From positions 21,513,943-21,577,942 of the forward strand of contig CM031864.1 of the NCBI GenBank assembly GCA_018697195.1: a DNA stretch of 64,000 bases, read 5' to 3'. The notes beneath the pieces were generated by a model. That model did no database searches and had not been told where the DNA came from. It saw only the letters and a list, made by a program, of their open reading frames with translations. Positions 61,998 to 64,000 of the stretch are shown here, piece after piece (within the stretch, counting starts at the first letter, position 1; each line of letters opens with the position of its first letter). The stretch is from Certhia americana (lineage: Eukaryota > Chordata > Aves > Passeriformes > Certhiidae). A program made the translations under genes and the position numbers.

Positions 61998-62157
61998 CTG
62001 AGATGAGCCCAGTGGTTTATATAGCATGGTGCTAATAACATCAAGCTTGTGGGTTCAATCTCTATATGGGCCATTCACTTAAGAGTTGGGCTTGGTGATC
62101 CCCATGAGTCCCCTTCAACTCAGAATATTCTGAGATCTGTGATTATGATTTATGATC
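61995..62157 (+). mobile_element. tRNA-Ile-derived SINE with CR1 tail (TguSINE1-like)
   Basis: The head (about 61998-62072) follows tRNA-Ile(AAU): GCATGGTGCTAATAAC covers the anticodon stem-loop with AAT in place, GGGTTCAATC matches the B box (normally GGGTTCGATC), and it ends in GGGCCA as the tRNA acceptor does. The A-box region is degraded. Most differences from tRNA-Ile are C-to-T or G-to-A, as expected from CpG decay in an old methylated copy. The tail (62081-62157) reads GAGTTGGGCTTGGTGATCC, then TCAACTCAGAATATTC, and ends in degenerate ATTATGAT units, matching a CR1 3' end. CR1 enzymes presumably mobilised it. TTTATGATC flanks it on both sides (61980-61988 and 62149-62157), a possible 9-bp target duplication, but the right copy may be tail octamer sequence. 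It is not a functional tRNA gene. Confidence 0.85.
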
Positions 62158-62559
62158 AGTCAAGAAACATAACTTCTCCTCCAGGAGAGATGTGACTATC
62201 AAATTCCTCCACTTACAGTTAAAACTACACAAAGAGCACCTACAATGCAGGTGCTTGGTGTTCTAAACCAACACAAGGAACAAAGGTTGCTTAAGAAGTT
62301 CTCCATAGACTGCATTTAGATCACACTTCTCAATATCAGAATACCTCCATAACCCCAAGAGCCGCAGACAAAATCCAGAATACCCCATTTGGAAGATCAC
62401 CCTTTAAGTTCTCCAAGATGCAGATTGCAAAATTTTATGTGAGGATGGAGGTGTGCCTGTACAGCAATGAGAAAGCATACCGTCTCTCAAGGAGCTAAGG
62501 CAAAACCACTTTTGCTTCTTTCCTTTTCCCTCTACCCCTTCCTTTTCATAGTGAGAGAA
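62158..62559. other. Non-coding stretch, no gene seen
   Basis: Unique DNA with a pyrimidine-rich patch at 62514-62550. No gene or repeat is recognised. Confidence 0.55.
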
Positions 62560-62823
62560 GAACTGAAATTGCTTGCACTCACTCTGTACAAGTTCAGCCT
62601 GCACTAAATCCCAACATCAGTGCTTGGAAAGACCTGCCTGCACCGAGAGCAGGGATCTAAACGGCAGCAAACAACTGCCCAAAGGTGTCCCAGCTTCCCA
62701 GTCCGTGTCAGATCCCCCTTGCCCACCCACCAGGACCCACGACTTTTGGAAGGACAAGGAACTGGCTCAGCCCTGCAGCAATAGGGTGCTTCCTGAAAAA
62801 AAAAAAAAAAAAAAAAAAAAAAA
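62560..62823 (+). other. GC-richer segment ending in a 28-A run
   Basis: About 230 bp of GC-richer DNA (62565-62795) leads straight into 28 A (62796-62823). The layout resembles a retrocopy with a poly(A) tail, but no AATAAA, flanking duplication or recognised transcript is visible. Processed pseudogenes are rare in birds because CR1 does not use poly(A). A simple A run is the more likely reading. Confidence 0.35.
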
Positions 62824-64000
62824 CAAAACAGCCTGGCAGGTCTCGGAAACCACTGTAGTAACTAGGAAATCACAAAACTAAATCTTATGGACAAAATATA
62901 TTCTGAGGTTTTCTTTTTATAGCAAGCTTTATTTTTTGAAAATTGATATTCAGTTTTATGAGATATTTACAGCTCTTACAAGCACAGTGATTCCTGCTTT
63001 CCCTACTGTTTTGATGTTAGAACTTGATGAACACCTTTGGATGTGCTGATCTTTATTATGAACTGCAGCTACACTAAACAACTTAAAGGAAAAGGATGTT
63101 GGCTCACCTGTTTGTAAGAGCTATCCATTACAATATGCAGAGAGAACTGGGATGCACAAAAACTCTAATCACAATAAATAGGTGGCTGGAAATATTTGCC
63201 ACTGCCAAAACAAAAAAAAATCACCAAAAAATAAAAATCATCAAATCAGGGACTCTCATTTTTATTATTTTTGGTTGTGAAACAGCTGAGGTGATTCTGT
63301 TCTGAAGACACTGAACTCCATGTCCGTGAAGCCAATTAGCATAGTCACTGTTTGTTCATTACTCAAACCTATGTCCTCCAATTTACACTACCCATATGCT
63401 GGGCTAATTTTGTACAGCGTAAGATGCCAGAGAAAGGTGCCAGATCCCTAATACATAAAAATTACGGATACTGCAGTGGCTCAGCTGACAGGCAGGACTG
63501 CTTCCAGAATGGAGTTCTGGACCAGTCTGTCACAAAATTCACCCTACCCATATGAATCCTTTAAATCTTTTCTTCCTGGGCTAAAATTAGATTTTAGCAA
63601 TGCGAGGGGGCAGAAGGGGAAGGATTTTCTGTGATAACTGATTTTGGTGGTGACTGTGCAGAATTGTATGGGAGGCACTGAAAAAATTTGAAAAGATCGC
63701 TCTAACAGTCTGATGGGGGGAAAGGGGGTGCAAACACAGAAATAACTCCTGTAAGACATAATTTTCCACACCAGTCCTCTACTCTGTGCCACGAGGAAAG
63801 AGTATATAACAAAAGAGAGACATATGATTATGTCTATACAAGAAGACAGTGCAGAGTTGCCGCTGAGGTACAATCTGACCAGAAAACACCAGATTTCCCA
63901 GAAAACTGAGAGGGGAAAGCATCTCACTGTCTTAAGACCCTTGGACACTGATGCATGGGGAACCTTACCAGCATCAATAAGAACATGGATAATTTCCTGG
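62824..64000. other. Non-coding stretch to window end
   Basis: Unique DNA. A 134-codon minus-strand frame (63544-63948) is Cys/Ser/Phe-rich with no domain. A purine/G-rich patch lies at 63600-63735. No gene is recognised, and nothing shows a feature running off the window edge. Confidence 0.55.

Noticed and set aside
61998..62072. Functional tRNA-Ile gene
   Set aside because: The A box and stems are degraded, and the CR1 tail continues directly from the acceptor end. It is a SINE head.
1..64000. CRISPR array, operons, insertion sequences or phage
   Set aside because: No regularly spaced repeats, no dense coding and clear bird retroelements. The DNA is eukaryotic.
1..64000. Endogenous viral genes
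   Set aside because: No retroviral gag, pol or env, hepadnaviral, parvoviral or bornaviral protein signature was seen in the open frames. Only one weak LTR-like segment (36240-36500) was noted.

Overview
This is vertebrate nuclear DNA, most likely from a passerine (songbird) genome. Three things point there. A CR1 LINE tail on the minus strand (about 29553-30120) matches the standard bird CR1 3' end. A second CR1 type lies at 12175-12342. At about 61995-62157 a tRNA-Ile-like head is fused to a CR1-type tail, the layout I recall for TguSINE1, a SINE described from passerines. The sequence is AT-rich and poor in CpG, with long homopolymer runs and short CA repeats. There is no bacterial-style gene packing, Shine-Dalgarno pattern or operon structure.

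I find no protein-coding gene, exon, tRNA gene, rRNA or known microRNA that I can defend. The longest open frames are 150-170 codons, which is unremarkable in 64 kb. None shows a domain I recognise except one fossil CR1 reverse-transcriptase scrap near 2880. The window is therefore a gene desert or the inside of a very large intron, and the sequence alone does not say which.

Layout: 1-12 kb is mostly unique AT-rich DNA with a fossil CR1 (2840-3060), a near-perfect palindrome (5724-5760), an AT palindrome (9187-9213) and a hairpin (10614-10644). 12-30 kb holds a CR1 3' end (12175-12342), homeobox-motif-rich stretches that look like conserved non-coding elements (14150-14545, 17990-18190), an A/C-rich tract (16577-16680), a CR1 tail scrap (20045-20080), a GC-richer block (24960-26370) and the largest CR1 (29553-30120). 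30-52 kb is largely unique, with twin hairpins at 35888-35932 and 42338-42397, a 13-bp inverted repeat at 49018-49075, and further candidate elements at 35190-35300, 39040-39190, 45770-45960 and 51120-51290. 52-64 kb has GC-richer blocks (53180-54020, 58800-59540, 62560-62823), a possible ancient amniote repeat (55158-55232), a trinucleotide hairpin (60482-60515) and the SINE.

No genes act together here. The functional content, if any, would be long-range regulatory elements, and all such calls are low confidence because they rest on base composition and motif content, not on alignment. I found no clear undescribed system. The best-supported observation is the SINE and its visible tail similarity to the CR1 at 12.3 kb.
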